NCBI GenBank assembly: GCA_026261815.1
Contig: JAMPIT010000206.1
Location: forward strand, 310,001 to 374,000
From: Monarcha castaneiventris obscurior
Taxonomy: Eukaryota > Chordata > Aves > Passeriformes > Monarchidae
Direction of reading: 5' to 3'
DNA: 64,000 bases
Shown: one piece after another, positions 49,810-62,700 of the stretch
Position numbering within the stretch: position 1 is the stretch's first letter
Layout: each line of letters opens with the position of its first letter
The notes under the pieces: generated by a model
The model's input: only the letters and a program-made list of their open reading frames with translations
What the model was told of the DNA's origin: nothing
The model's database searches: none
Position numbers and translations under genes: made by a program

Positions 49810-52800
49810 GAAGATTGAGGAAAAATAAAGAGAACAACAGGATGGAGGTTGCTTTTAAGATAATCACAATCGAGTTCAAAGTAGTATTTTTAATTAGAGG
49901 ATACCCTATAACCTTTACCCTTATTGATTGATTATTTGATAAGTTTTCTTTGCTGCAAGCTCCTTAACAGAGCAGAGGGAGAATGCAGGAAAAGAAAAGG
50001 AGGTCCATGGCAGAGCAGGCTGGGTGATCACCATGGAGCAGAAACTGCATGAAACCTACTTAACTGAGTTAAGCAGCAAAGACAGTCCATCCTTCATGCA
50101 GTAAAGAGAGCACAGGGAAGAATACTGCTTGTTCAAGAATAATTCTTGCTGCAAGAATATTTCTATATATACAATTAAACTCTTCTTGTAATACTACTGA
50201 AAAAACTAAATTTCAAGTTTGCTTTTAATTAAATCTCAGCTTGTATATGCCCCTACTTTGGAGGGAGATGGAAAAATGGATGGAAAAAGTTAATCTTTAA
50301 TCCAGTCTCTTGTTCTCTTTACAAAGTGTGGGAAAGACAATGAGACTATGCTTAAACTGAAAAATAAACTTCCAGACTACCCAGAAGAGGCTTTCTTAGC
50401 AAAGGGATTTGCTAACAGTTTGTTTCCTGCAGAACAGAGTAGTCAAAATGCAATTTTAAATCTAATGTCAGCAGAGATACATGAAATGACACTGAGGCTT
50501 AGAAATGCCACTGAGGGTGGAAATGGAGCTGAAAGGGGGCAGTTTGTTTCATCTGTTATAATCAGTACAGAGAGCTGTAAGGGCCCAGATCTCAGTAATC
50601 TAAAGTTTATTGTTATATGACTGATGAAGGCTAAACATTTATTTAACTAATTATTTGTATTCAGATATTTAGAAATATAAGGTTCCTTACCCATTCCCCT
50701 TTAAGTCTGAGTGTGTTCAGATCCAAAAGAGTGCCAGAGAAAATGAGTGGACAACTGCAAAGCCTTTCCAGCAAGGCCTGTTCTCTTCCCGAATGAGTTG
50801 CAAGACTTGCTTGACTACCACTACCAGCAAGGGAAAGCTGACCACCAATTTCGCTGGTTAGCCTGAGACTGGAAGATTGGGCAGAGGAGGAAGAAGAGAT
50901 CTTCCCTGTCCCTCTGAAAAAGAGATGAAGTAGAGAGACCTTCCTGGCCCTGGATCTGTACTGTTAAATCTGGCCAGGAGCTGCTGCTAATTTTATCACT
51001 GCTGCAAACTACAAGGTCTGGTAAATCCACTGCACTCACAGCCTTCTTGTTGGTGGCAGATGAAGGAATTTTGGTACACGTTGAGCAATTACTTCACCTG
51101 TGTATTCAGTATGGACTGTAACTTGGAAACAATGTAATTTCTTTTTGTGATGTGTATTTTCAAAAAGGACTATGTGACACCTTAGAAATACAAGCACAAC
51201 CAAACAGACGCTTCCAAGAAAGAGGTGTGGAGTTGCACCAGAACCTTGATGGTATAGTTGGGTAAAGGAACAGGTTGGATTGGAATGGGGGTAAGGAAAA
51301 TCCCCAGTATTACATTATCTTATAATGCCACTGCAAGATTCATAATTTCACGTATTTTCCCTCCACTTTCATATTCCAAAGCCAACAGGGGAAGGGAGAA
51401 TCAAAGCTCTACTCTAAAAAGCAAACTCCTGTCCCAGATGGATACAGAACAGCTGGAAGTCAAGAATCCTAGGAGTTCAGAAAACAGGAAGATAACTACT
51501 ACCTTATCCCCAATATGTATTAATTTTATGAGCTCATGATCTTAAAGCAATTTTAGAATTTCTGAATAGTTCCAACCAGCAGTGTTATGAGGCATGAGTT
51601 GACTGGTTTTTAGACATTCAGACTTCTATATTTATGAATTTAAACACAGGAATATACATTCCTGTAAAATTAAGGTCTGATTAATATTTTTGAGATGTTG
51701 AGAAGCAATTTGGCAAACTCAGGAATTGTGGAAGGGAAATGAATAAATACAGGGGCAAGAAGTATTCTAAATGTCTACAATCCAGGAAAAGGTAAAGCTA
51801 AGGATACATGGACTTACAAAATTTGCACAGGGACAAATCTAAAACTCAAATATTATCTAAGTGCAAGCTAGGATTCAGTCTGCATCATGGCTGGGTCATG
51901 CAAGATCCCAGACTGGAGAAAAAGGAATCAGAGCAAGTCAAACCAAAATGCTCAGACAAGTGCTCTGCGAGCTCTGGCAGCCAGTATTGAAGCATGAAAG
52001 GCTAAACAGACAAAGTACTGTCAAGGATGGGAAACTTACTCTTTGTCTTTGGAATGAATCTTCTCTCAAAATAAAAATGTAAAACAACAAAATCTAACTC
52101 ATGAGCTGAACTCACTATCTATGTGAAAACAGGACAGGTACTGGTTTGCAATAAACACAATGAACACAAAGAGTTACAAAGGCCCGGGGACAATACGAAC
52201 TTAGTTATGGCTGGTATTGCTGAAAGCAGGTGGAACAGTTCATGAGACTGGAAAGCTAAAACTGATGATTCTAACTTGCACTTTCAGGAAAAAATGGCAC
52301 AAAAATCCCACCAGGAAAGGGTAGCACTCTATGTAAAAATATGCTGCTATTGGCTATAGACATTTCAAAACCACAGTTCTTCACAACTGCAATCATAATG
52401 AATAAAACTGAAGGAGAGTTGATTGGCACACATTGAATCATTAAACTATTGGACCTTGCTAAATAAGAGGACAAACTGCATTTTACATAGCAATCTAGGT
52501 CATGTAGGAAGGAAAAGTCTAAAAAAAAGTATAGGGGACATTTAATATACACTTTGTGCAGTCAGTAATACAAATTATCTGCATCTAAAAATAACATAGG
52601 ACATTTTCTTTACAGATGTGAATAATACACACTGTAAGTCTTCAAGAAGCTAGACAAGAAGAAAATCACTCAATGATGTATTTTTATAAATCTTAAACAA
52701 ATGGAGAAGTTTCAATGAATCAAAGATTTACCACTACAACTGGGTTTTTTAAAGTGGAAAAGACCAGATATTCTGACACACTCTCTAGCAAAACAATGGA

Positions 52801-52902
52801 ACAACTGGTTTCAGCTCTGTACCAGCAATGACTTGGAGGATTTAACAGTGAATACTGGACAGCATGGTTTCAGGACAGTAGGTTTCACCAAAGAATTTAA
52901 TA

Positions 52903-53085
52903 GCATCATAGGGTTATTTAGGCTGGAAAAGACCTCTAAGATCACCGAGTTCAGCCTTTAACCCAACACTGCCAAGTCCACCACTAAACCACGGCCCTAA
53001 GGGCCACATGCACATCTTTTAAATACCTCCAGGGATGGTGAATGAACCACTTCCCTGAGCAGTCTGTTCCCATTTCCTTACAATA
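52903..53085 (-). mobile_element. CR1 fragment, diverged, minus orientation
   Basis: ATCATAGGGTTATTTAGGCT, GAAAAGACCTCTAAGATCAC, AACCCAACACTGCCAAGTCC and ACCACTTCCCTGAGCAGTCT follow the reverse complement of a CR1 3' region. This is an older subfamily than the 22.8-kb and 61.5-kb copies. The right boundary is approximate. Confidence 0.85.
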
Positions 53086-56000
53086 GGATGAGTGGTTTAG
53101 GTGGGGCATGGGAGCAATGTTCTTATACTTTGGTTTTGCAAGGTTTAGGCTGGGGAAAAAACTTTGAAGAAAAACACTACCATATGAAATGAGCAATGCT
53201 TCTATTACATTAATAAGTACACACCCACAGGTCACAAAATGAGGAAACACCAACAAAATTGGGTTTTAGTATTATGCTGTGGAGATCTTAGCCAAATGCT
53301 ATCCAATGTTTGTTTCTAGTGATTTATGCTAACATGGCCTCCTTCCCAACACAATGGGCAGATGACAGCAGGCATGGTAAGAAGGCTGGGCTATGTTCAT
53401 AAATTGGCAGGTAAGATGGTCAGAATCCATCCGAGCAAATTTTGTTAACCCACCTGTCCTTAAAAGTTACGAGAGACTGATTTCTAGGGAGCACATTTGG
53501 ACTTTTCTAAAAGGCAGGCACTGCATCTAAACTCTAAGTCAAAGCTTTTGTGGAAAGCAGTGTCTACAAGTCAAATATAGCATAGACAGGCATTCACTAC
53601 AGCTCTGTAGGCAGCTCACTATCTCCTTCATTATTTCCATTCCAGCCTGTCTCCCCTAAAATCTGGTAAGACAGTTGTGTCTGTCACACTTCCATGCAGT
53701 GAATACAAACCTGTCTTTCTTCTTTACCTTCAGGTAGACTTTTAAAAAAGGCCAAATCCCAGAACATGAACAATCTCTTCTCACTGTCCCAAAGATAACC
53801 TTCAAAGAAGTGTAAAATCTCTTTTACAATTCCAGAGAGAAACACACCTTTTCACTTCTGAAGGACAACAATGATTATGTTTTGGAAATGTTCTCAGGAC
53901 ACAGGTCTCCCTTTATCTTTGGCATGCAAAATCAGACTGAGCAGATGATACATCTTGAATGTATAAGATTAAAACAAAGGACAGATAATTAAATGTGAAG
54001 ATATGCTTGCAGGATGGTGTAATTTTTCTCCTTCATTCACATCCATACAATTTTAAACAATATAAGTAGTGGTTTCAATTGGAAATAATTGCAGCATCCT
54101 CACAGTCCCATGCAGACAAAGAGCTGCAGTCTAGTTTTATTTTTCTTACACCCACGGAGAATTCTGTTTTGTTTTGACCTCTCATTACTTTCCCTCACAC
54201 ACTTGTCTCCAAACATGAAATTCTGCCTCAGCCCTTCAACTTTTTTCCATTGGGCTGCTTTTTGCTCTTACCATTATGCATTTGTATTGAACAGCTGGAA
54301 CCAAGAAAAGGCATAATTAATTATTCTTAAATTTCCCAAAGAAAACCTTTTTATTTTTCTCAGTTTTAAATTACTTTTTGGTTTGAGGAAAAAGAGAAAA
54401 AAGTGCCTCCCATAAAACCTTGCATACATCTCAAAAACTTAATGGAACTTTTTAGGTAAAACAACAGTGTAATTTTTGGAAAGGAGGTGGGTTCAGGCAT
54501 TCTTCCTTTCATTTCTAAAATCGTATCAAAAGTCTAAACAAAGTCACTCCTGCATCTTGGTGTCGAACTGATTTCTTTTATTATCACTTGAGAGCCAGAA
54601 GACAAGAGGACCTCTACCCCTCAAATACCTATTAAGTTACCAGCTCTGTGAAAATCTACTTGCTGGATTAGCCTTATAAGCTCCAGATAAACAAGAATGG
54701 AAGAACCACCCAGAAGAAGCAAGAGCAAAAAAGAGCAACACCTGTGACATAGTCACAAACTAACAACTGGGTTTAGGGCAGATCAGGATACATGAAGCAA
54801 GGTGAAGAGCAGGGAATTCTAAGTACAAGTCTGACCAAGTGGACAACAGTCAGGCACGAGGGAGTATTAGTAGGACAGAGTCTTGATAAGGTAGATGAGT
54901 CAGGAACCACCATGAGTTTTGCTGGATATAGATGGGTCAGGGTCTGCCCATGGTTTTAACACTCAGTTCCAGAAAAAAATCCCATGAAAATTACCTTCAG
55001 GCCACCCCTGGAAAAATCCCTGACTCAAAAATCCAAACCAGTATCTGCTTTGTGCAAAAACACCCCATCCAGTGCTCCTCTGAAGAGAAACAAGGTGTAA
55101 GGTATATAAAGGTATATAAGATATGAGACTTAATGGTTCAGGGCACATGGGTTGTTCAGCAACAGTGTGTAGAGGGCTACAACTGCAGTGCCAGTACCAG
55201 TCCTGGATCTCCACAGGAAAGCAAAGGACTAACACATCTGACAGGAAGATTCTCAATACCCACAGCGCAGAGAGCCTTTAGAGAAATCCTACTTCTGTTG
55301 GATACTAGTTCTGCTAGCTGGGCTGCTAACTTAGCTCTCTGCCTGTCCAAGCACTCACATATTGAACAAAAAGGCTTCCTCTCTTTACAAGAGTAGGCAG
55401 TGATGCTCAGCATGCCCAGGACACAAGCCCAAAGCACTGACACCATTAATAGGACAGTCACAGACAGCTGACCTCCACAGAGCATTTGCAAGGCCCCAGA
55501 TAGACTGATAAAAATGGAGTGTCTCACTAAAATACGCTCAAAACTGAAGCAATGTGTTCATGTAAAAATGCTACTTTTTACAACAGAAGTACCTCAGGCA
55601 CAAATGGGTTTTAATTAGCATCCGCACACATGCACAAACTAAGCCATACCTAAATTTTACAGCAGTACACAGAAAATAAGCCAAGGCATTTATGTACATG
55701 TCAGATGATGTCTAAATCAGCTTTTGGTTCTCAAATATGCCCTTGTAAGAGTAACTTGACAGAAGTATATGGTCACTGCTAACTAGATGCAATAGGTAGA
55801 TTCTTTTTCCTCTTAAATATAATTTGTTAAATCATTGTGATTATTTAACACATACACTTTTACAAATCTCCATCAAACCCCAAAACTACAATGAGTAGAA
55901 ACTATGAACTGACAGAAAGATACATTCACTTTACATTCAGAAATGTATTTCAAACTGAAGAGTGCAATATTCTTATTTTTCATCTGTGACCATGTAGTAA

Positions 56001-57241
56001 GTCATAGAATCAGATAATCTGCATCAGTCTGGGTTTAACTTAACAATATCAACATTTTACCACTTTTGGTGGTAAAAACAGTAAATTCCATCAAGCACAT
56101 CTCACAATAATAAGCTTTCCAATTTTCCACAGGAAAATGCTTTTCAGGAAAGCAGGAGAGAAAGAAGGAAAAAATTACAGTTAAAAACTTATTGTTTCAA
56201 CCTTTCTCACAAAAAAAAATCCCTTCAGTGTAGGCAAGTGGGTTCCACAAGTAGTAAAGGGGCCTTTTGACATCTACACAAAAGGAAGAAGTCCCTCATC
56301 CTGGATGGATCAATAAATGTGAATTGCACATAATATACAACAAAGTATGGCTCTGCCTTAAGTTTCTTCTTTGTATGTCACAGAAATGACTTAGTATCTG
56401 GACTTGTTCATGAAAGAATGTCTAGTCGTATCCAAATATCTAGTTTTTCCTACATTAAAAAAAAAAGAGGAACTGAGCGAGAGTAGATATATGAAACTAC
56501 CCCTTCATATTGGGGAATTGCAGAGAGATACTAACATGAATTTCTTGACTTTTGAAATTGAGGAGATGGCATTAACTCTTTCACACAGGCAGTTCATCCT
56601 CCCAACTGTTTGATGGGGCTTTGAGTTCAACAGATTTAACAAAAGCAAAAGAAAGAAACAATAAAGCATTAGACAGCATGACCAAGCATCCTCTGCCTCT
56701 CGGTTACAAACCAACAAATCCGTAGATCCAATTACAGTCTGAGTTCCATGTCATTATTGCAGTAGTTCTCTAGATAATCCTTCCCAAAAAGAAGAGGCTT
56801 TAGATCACCTATGTCTAATGCAATAGCCAAGCAGAATTAATATAAAAATATGAACCTTTCAGCTGTCACCATCCATCCTGAACCAAAACCAGGAGGCTGA
56901 TGAACTTTCTTTTTTTTTGTTTTGCAATTAATTTTAAATAATATGTGATATGCTCTGACCTGGTAAAGCTCCTACTCCTCCTTATTGGTTGATCTCCAAA
57001 CTCCACAAGTTGAAGGAATGACAAATTTTGCTATATTTCTACATGCATTACAGTGTGATTCACAGTTAAACCATGCTCAGAATGAAGTATTCCTTGTAGG
57101 TGGTGTGGAAACAGCTAATTTGGTGAAAAGCTGTTATGCTAAAATGATCAACCAACAATTCTATTAGTGTATTATATACTACTAGTATGTATCAGACTCC
57201 TTGACATGTTTTGGTGGCACATAACTTCTGTGAAGGCATCG

Positions 57242-57333
57242 CCTACTTTGGGAATTGATTATTAACTTTAATCCATTTTTAAACTCCACCTACTTTGGGA
57301 ATTGATTACTAACTTTAATAATTTTTAAACTCT
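57242..57333. repeat. 47-bp tandem duplication
   Basis: CCTACTTTGGGAATTGATTA occurs at 57242 and again at 57289. The rest of the unit (AACTTTAAT ... TTTTTAAACTC) is also repeated with a few changes, giving two copies with a 47-bp period. Confidence 0.85.
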
Positions 57334-57646
57334 CAAAACAACATTTAGAAAATGTGTCCTTGAGCCTTTCCATGACACCAGTGGGCAGATCTTTACAGGG
57401 GCTGTACAACTAAGAATACCCTGCTGACCCAGGAGGCGTCAGGGCATTGATGTAACCACTATTCAAACTGGTTATTTAAGTCATTACAAAGCATTCCCCA
57501 AGCCTGGCAACTGCTGCACTGTAGCTTAGCATGGAATACATGTGAGACAGTGATGCCAAGGCACTGAAGCCAAGTGGCTTTAGCCTCTTGCTGAAAGACA
57601 AAACACTTTGGGTTGCTAAAGACTGCTTGAAAGTCCCAGAATAAAC

Positions 57647-57665
57647 CATCTCATCTCATCTCATC
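57647..57665 (+). repeat. CATCT microsatellite
   Basis: Nearly four tandem CATCT units form a short simple repeat. Confidence 0.8.
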
Positions 57666-58242
57666 GTCATGGTCCACGCACCACTAAAAGCATTCTGTTG
57701 TTTTTACTTTTTCCAGTCAAAACCAAAGGCATTCGGCACCCAAAATGTTCATCCTTTGTTCCCAGAGCGAAAATGCAAAAAATGCTGTTTAAAACTGGCT
57801 CAATCTCTACGCCAAAAAGAAGGGACCAACCACTCCATCTTTTTGTTACAATGCTAACTGCACTGTGGGAAACTAAGCCATGCAGTGGTTTGGGATCCAC
57901 AATCATCAAGTCTTGCATTATGAAAAAAAAGGAAACAAACCGTCCAAGAAGAAGTGACTTCAGTCCCAAAATTTCCCAGAGTGGCCCTACACACTCATCA
58001 GAGGAAGCGCAGGGAAAGAGCAGTGAATTAACAACAGGTCTAAAGTATAATGTAACATAATTTCAGTTGTTTCTTAAAATGATTAAGCTTCAATACCATG
58101 TGAAAAATCCAAGAAGCATCTGCAATGATATTCCATACTTTCCAGGAGAAAGAGAAGGTGAGTGGGGGAGACTGGACAAAGAGGTACTAAGCCTTTGTAT
58201 TGGCCTCTTATTGTTGCCCACATGTTGTGCACTCACACTTAC

Positions 58243-59727
58243 CTGACCAAGGGCAGGGAGTGTTGCATATGCTATGGGCTGATTTATCATTCCCTTCTGC
58301 TTCATGATGAGCATGCGTTTTTGCTCCTCGCTCAGGTGTGCCATCTGAGCTGGCATCTGTGGCTGCTGGGATTGCTGCTGCTGGATGTATGGCATCATGG
58401 GGTTCTTCCCGGGATTTGCCATTGGTGGGGTCATCCTCTGACTCAGCTCAGTATTGAAATGGGTCAGAGGTTTGGTGTTGCCATAAGAAAGCATAGGGGG
58501 CTGTTTGCTCAAGGAGTTTGTGACCAAGTTATTTGGCTGCTGACTGATCATGTTCATGTGATTTTGAGGGAGGTAGTTATTAACTGTGGTCTTCTGGGGA
58601 TTGTTTGCCATAGGAGGCACTACTGAGTTTTGGTTGTTAAAGGCTTGAGAGTACATCATTGGACTATTTGGTTTGTCTGCACTGAAGGGTCCTCCATAGG
58701 GACTAGATGGAGGCCCCACCGGTGACCAGCTTGAGGGCTGATTTGGATGCTGTTGCTGCTTCTGCTGCATGAGCTTGGCTCTTTGCTGCTGCTGGGCTGC
58801 CATCTGCTTGAGCTGCTCAGCTGGGGACAGGTCAGCGCTTGGCAGGGTCACCGGCCCAGGCCCCGACCCTGCAACAGCCGATGCTGGGTTCATCAGGAAG
58901 CCATTTCCAGAGTGTGCCTGTGTCTGTCCGGGAGTGTGGGCCTGGCTGGGAGTCTGAGGGGACTGGACAATACAGTTTGCTGGTGATCCAGCAGGGACTG
59001 GGGCCGGTGGTGCGCTGGATGCAGAAGCAATGCTGGAGGCTGTGGAGATGTTGGAAAATGGAGGACCAGAAGAAGATGGTCTGACCTGAGGAGACCCTAA
59101 TGGGACATGAGCAAATGGAGAATGGGATGGATCGCTTTTTACGCTTGCACTCTCCTGGGTCTCTGTGGCAGGCCTGGGAAATTCGGGCTCCTTCTTCTCT
59201 TCAAAGTCTTCGTTGAACAAATCCTGTATATCATCTTCTGGAACGGTGTTCGCCAGCTCATCTATGAGCTCCTGCCACTCCTGATCATTTAGGTTAATGT
59301 CTGAGAAGAGCTTGTTCTGATTTGAAAGAGATGTTTCAGAAGTGTCTATGCAGTTGGAGTCATCCAAAGGCTCTTGCTTTAGTTCCTTGTTCTGCAGGAT
59401 GTTAAAACTATCATCCAGCTCACTGCAGCCGTTAACAGGGAGCTTTATCTCAGAAAGCCCACCATTTTCACCCAAGTCTTCTAGACCACTCCTGTGAGTT
59501 CCACTGTTCTGCACGGGCAGAGGAGCTTTCATGTCAAGCTGGTGAAGAGGAGAAACAGCAGGCAAAGGCAAATTAATGGGCAAGTTGTTGATTGCCTCAA
59601 TGCTTGGCACATCCTTTCGTGTCCGCTTGCTGGTCGGAGAAAAGTTCCCATCACAAACTCCATTCTGCTGTTCTCCATTGAGAGGTGAACGTGTGCCTTC
59701 CAACTTTCTTTTGACTGTCTCTTGAAG
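58243..59727 (-). CDS. MAML3: MAML3 exon 2 (internal coding exon, 495 codons)
   Basis: This is the large second exon of mastermind-like 3, a nuclear coactivator that binds the Notch intracellular domain-RBPJ complex and recruits p300. I recognised it from the exon start LQETVKRKLEG, the block NLNDQEWQELIDELANTVPE (exon codons about 145-164), the acidic DLFNEDFEEKKEPEF that follows, and SPAEQLKQMAAQQQQ near codon 300. MAML1 and MAML2 differ clearly at these places. Other visible elements are a basic NLS-like SKRTRKD (codons 33-39), a sumoylation-type LKQE (116-119), Ser/Pro-rich stretches, and two glutamine-rich parts (about 309-332 and 446-458). The exon opens in phase 0 after a pyrimidine-rich tract ending in AG (59729-59728). 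It closes in phase 0 at CAG followed by GTAAGTG (donor at 58242-58241). The open frame runs 16 codons upstream and 50 downstream, but these are intronic. The N-terminal RBPJ/Notch-binding helix (exon 1) and the C-terminal activation region (exons 3-5) are outside the window. Confidence 0.96.
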
Positions 59728-62700
59728 CTTAAAGAAAATAAGAGGAAAACAAAAATTAACCATTTGCAGATGCAAAAAAAGTGCTCATGGGCACTGTGAC
59801 AAGATATTCCTCATCAAGCAAGTGACGATAAGTTTTAAAATTGATTAGGAAGTTTCTCTGATTTCATTCTTATGCCTTGATCAATTTGAAATCACAGTCT
59901 AAAAAAACCCAAACAACCAAACACCTCCTCCTGCCCCAAACCAAACCTTCCCTTGACTAGGAAAGCAGAACTGTAAAATAAGTCTGTGCTTTCCAAGCCA
60001 AGGCTGTGCTAACTTCCAAGAAATTTAGGGGGCAAGTTGACTAATTCAGCTTGTTAGTGCCTAATACAGGGATGAAATTTAAACAGTGTGCCTAACACAG
60101 TGAGGACTCTTAAACTGGAACAAAAAAAGAAAAAAGGAATCACTAAAATTTACTGTTCACTCTGAAATTCTTTTTGTTGGAAGTTTCTAGAAGCTTCTTT
60201 AAAAATAACTGCAATACAATTGATTGACTACTTATATTGAAATGTGTTGTTGACAAAAAACATTTTTATCATAGTTTTATTTGATTAGTCCTCTGTTCTT
60301 GGCTAACATATTGAGAATCACTTTTAAGGGAGGAGAAAATATATCCACCCTAGAAAATAGAAGGCACTTTGCATAACGTTAACTCAATCAAATAATGAAA
60401 AAAAAAAGGAAATCAGCTGTGTGCTAGGAGCTAACATAAAACATAAATAGCTAACAGAAGTAATAGCAAGATAAGTCTCCAGACAAGCAAATAAATTGGA
60501 ATATAAGAATTTTATAAAACATAGTGTATTAACATCAGCATTAAGTCAGGTTAAAGAAGCATAGCAAAGAACTGTAACAAGATACAGTCCTCCCCACTCA
60601 CACCCAAGTTGAGTCCTTCACTTACGTACCAGGCTAAAAAAAGCATCTCTCTTCAGCTAAGGCAAAAAACAATAGTGGGGAGGGGAGGAAGCAAAGAGGT
60701 CAAGCTCTAGCAAATGCCTTCAGGACACACTTGCATCCTTGATACTAGAACAATAGAAGACAAAATACTGAATGATTTTATCAATTTTTAAAGTATTCTT
60801 ACTGGTAGGAAAGACCCAGATATGCAGCTCCCACCCCTTCCCTAACATAGAGGTCTTCAACCTTCTTTCTTTTCACAATCCAGATCCCATTTATTTCTCC
60901 CATCCCAGAGGGCTGGTTCCCCTTTCATCCCATGTATAAGATGGGCAAGCAAATCCGTATCTTGCTCAGGATTTGGAGGGAGTGGTTCTGGGAAGGCTGT
61001 GCCCTTCTCCTGCCCCTCAGGCCAGCGTGGCCTTTTTCAGCACACAATGCAGAGGGATGTGGCTGGCACAGGCATTGCTGCAGCCACAGTTGAGCATGCA
61101 TGGGACACCAAGCTACTGGTGAGGCTGCTCTTCTGCAGAGAACCAAGCAGAAAGGCAAGGCTATGGGTCTAAGCAGACCATCAATTCCTTGATTTGCACT
61201 GGAGCAGAACAGCTTTTTTATGTGGGAAAACAATTAACATGTGAGTAAGAGTCCCCAGTGGGTCACTGTTGGCATAAGTGACCGAGACTTTGCTGCCTGT
61301 TCCGCCTTGCACAAAGCCAGCTGTGCCAAGCTCCCACAGGCGGAAATTCCTCCACCTCTTGGCTTCTGTGGTGCCACATAGACCAGCCGCTCTGTGACCA
61401 CAGCCTCTGCCACGTGGCTGGTCTCCTCCTCTCGTGTCTGCTCTTAAAACTCTGAATTTGGAGAGTTGTGGATGTTCATCTTGGAGATGAGAATGTCCTG
61501 GGCAGACCTTTATAGCACCTTCCAGTACCCAAAGGGCCTACAAGAGAGCTGGAGAAGGACTATCTACAAGTGATAGGACAAAGGGGAATGGCTTCAAACT
61601 GACAGAGTGTGGGTTTAGATATTAGGAAGAAATTTTTCCCTATGAGGATTGTGAGGCACTGGCACAGGTTGCCCGGAGAAGCTGTGGATGTCCCGTCCCT
61701 GGATGTGTTCAAGGCCAGCCTGGATGAGGCTCTGAGCAACCTGGTCTAGTGGAAGGTGTCCCTGCCCATGGCAAGGAGGTTGGAATTAGATGATTTTTAA
61801 GGTCCCTTCCAACTTAGACCATTCTGTGAATTTATGCCTGTGCAGCACTGTAGCAGCTGTCCATACCCTGAGTCTCTCCCCTCCCCAGTTTCTGGAGATG
61901 AGGGAACAGCACAGCCAGTGGTTTGCACCAAGAAGTTCCTCTCTTTGTGTTGCAGGCTGTGATGGGGAACCAGCCTGCAGCAATGTGGGGGTCAGGAAGG
62001 CTGTGAGCATGTTTCGGGCCTCCCAATCAAGTCCCTGTCACTGCGTTCCCACTCCTCTCCCAGCTGCAGCAGCTCTTGTCCCCATGAATTCCGCAGATGT
62101 AGGTGGGAATGCACACTGTGCCACTCTCTCTAGATTAACGCCTGGCATAGACAGGTTTATCAGCCATAGTCTGCAGGAACCCACCAGGCTGCAGAGCACA
62201 GAGCCCTGCAGGAAAGGACCACCTTCTCATTTCTGTGCCACGGCAGCAGAGCTCTGCTAGCAAGAAGTGCTTGCCCAGAGGTGGTAATTGCCTCAATCTG
62301 TGCCAGTTAGCAGCCATATGGAAAGGAAGTCAACACCGAGGACTAGTGTGAAGGATCAAAATCAGATCCCACAAGGGGACTTACGGTGTAGCTCTCACCT
62401 CTGCTGCCTCCCTCCCCTAAAAACCCATGTTAAGCTGAACACCAGTGTGTGACATTACAGCTCCCTGCTGCTTTTTGAGTTGGGTATCTGCCTTGCTGCA
62501 GAATTCTACAGCTGAGTTTGTTCCACTGATCTTTATATAACCCTGGATCAGACCCTGGAGACAGGAAAGGATGGTACAGATACGGTAATGGCACCACTTC
62601 ACAAGTACAGCAGCACGGTTCCAGGGCAAGAAAAGAAAGAGCACGAGCTGGCCTCAAGTGCAGGTGGTCAGTTGATATAATGGGTTAAAATAGCATATTT

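Larger units (their letters stand above)
43738..52902. other. Intronic DNA, no gene seen
   Basis: This is AT-rich intronic DNA. It contains a 35-bp near-tandem duplication (47087-47156) and a 23-base A run (49787-49809). None of the short open frames is convincing. Confidence 0.55.
1..58242 (-). other. MAML3: MAML3 intron 2 (presumed, extends past left edge)
   Basis: This sequence lies downstream of the exon 2 donor on the minus strand. No segment encoding the MAML3 C-terminal part (glutamine-rich exon 3 or the acidic C-terminus) was recognised here, so exons 3-5 probably lie beyond the left edge. Large introns are typical of this gene in vertebrates. The intron carries the CpG island and candidate exon at 4.1-5.7 kb, two LTRs and four CR1 fragments, listed separately. 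An alternative, that exons 3-5 are present but too diverged to notice, is less likely because exon 2 is well conserved. Confidence 0.75.
53086..58242. other. Intronic DNA next to exon 2 donor
   Basis: This is AT-rich intronic sequence with no gene. It carries the 47-bp tandem duplication at 57242-57333 and a short CTCAT repeat at 57647-57665. The frame of exon 2 runs on through the donor to a stop at 58090, so retention of this intron would add 50 codons. Confidence 0.6.

Noticed and set aside
56004..56045. CR1-like tag (CATAGAATCAGATAATC)
   Set aside because: Only a dozen bases match the CR1 tail and the following sequence does not continue as CR1.
58090..58242. Extension of the MAML3 frame past the donor (50 codons)
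   Set aside because: The donor CAG|GTAAGTG matches the consensus and the added residues do not resemble MAML3, so this is intron.
1..58242. MAML3 exons 3-5
   Set aside because: I looked for glutamine-rich and acidic C-terminal MAML3 sequence on the minus strand and found none, so they are taken to be beyond the left edge.
58162..58626. 154-codon plus-strand frame
   Set aside because: It is the antisense shadow of MAML3 exon 2.
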